Assembly: GCA_934502905.1 (NCBI GenBank)
Contig: CAKSVK010000206.1
Location: 1 to 5,498 of the forward strand
Reading direction: 5' to 3'
DNA: 5,498 nucleotides
Origin: an uncultured Chitinophagaceae bacterium
GTDB taxonomy: Bacteria > Bacteroidota > Bacteroidia > Chitinophagales > Chitinophagaceae
Shown piece by piece: positions 5,495 to 5,498 of this stretch. The notes under the pieces are model-generated. The model saw only the letters and a program-made list of their open reading frames with translations. It was not told where the DNA came from and made no database searches. Each line of letters starts with the position of its first letter. The stretch's first letter is position 1. A program made the translations under genes and the position numbers.

Positions 5495-5498
5495 CAGA

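Overview
The window looks like a stretch of chromosome from a Bacteroidota bacterium, most likely Chitinophagaceae (Chitinophaga or a close relative). The grounds are a large TonB-dependent outer-membrane receptor with a C-terminal Phe, the absence of Shine-Dalgarno sequences, promoter-like elements of the TTG / TAnnTTTG type, a YkuD_2-type L,D-transpeptidase, and moderate GC content. The genus is an inference from protein style, not from a marker gene.

Layout. Positions 1-789 (+) hold the last 262 residues of a TonB-dependent receptor whose start lies left of the window. Positions 790-1125 contain no credible gene. They hold a small hairpin after the receptor, an 11-bp direct repeat spaced exactly 50 bp apart, and a strong bidirectional terminator with 21-nt arms. 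Positions 1126-3594 (-) encode a complete PriA replication-restart helicase with all motifs and all eight zinc cysteines. Positions 3673-4308 (-) encode a membrane-anchored L,D-transpeptidase (YkuD_2 type) directly upstream of priA on the same strand. Positions 4309-4582 form a divergent regulatory region with a GC-cored hairpin, an inverted repeat and a promoter. Positions 4583-4705 (+) encode a 40-residue lipoprotein. Positions 4706-4824 carry an AT-rich hairpin with a T-tract and three alternative pairing segments. Positions 4825-5307 (+) encode a two-helix YcxB-like membrane protein whose start codon sits inside a perfect 14-bp palindrome. Positions 5422-5494 (+) are tRNA-Phe(GAA), preceded by a good promoter.

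The genes do not form an obvious pathway. They read as housekeeping and envelope genes side by side: nutrient uptake at the outer membrane, replication restart, peptidoglycan remodelling, two small envelope proteins of unknown role, and a tRNA. I see no CRISPR array, mobile element, defence system or toxin-antitoxin pair. The points of interest are small: several palindromes placed on start codons or predicted transcription starts, and a mismatch in the tRNA acceptor stem. I did not find a convincing undescribed system.
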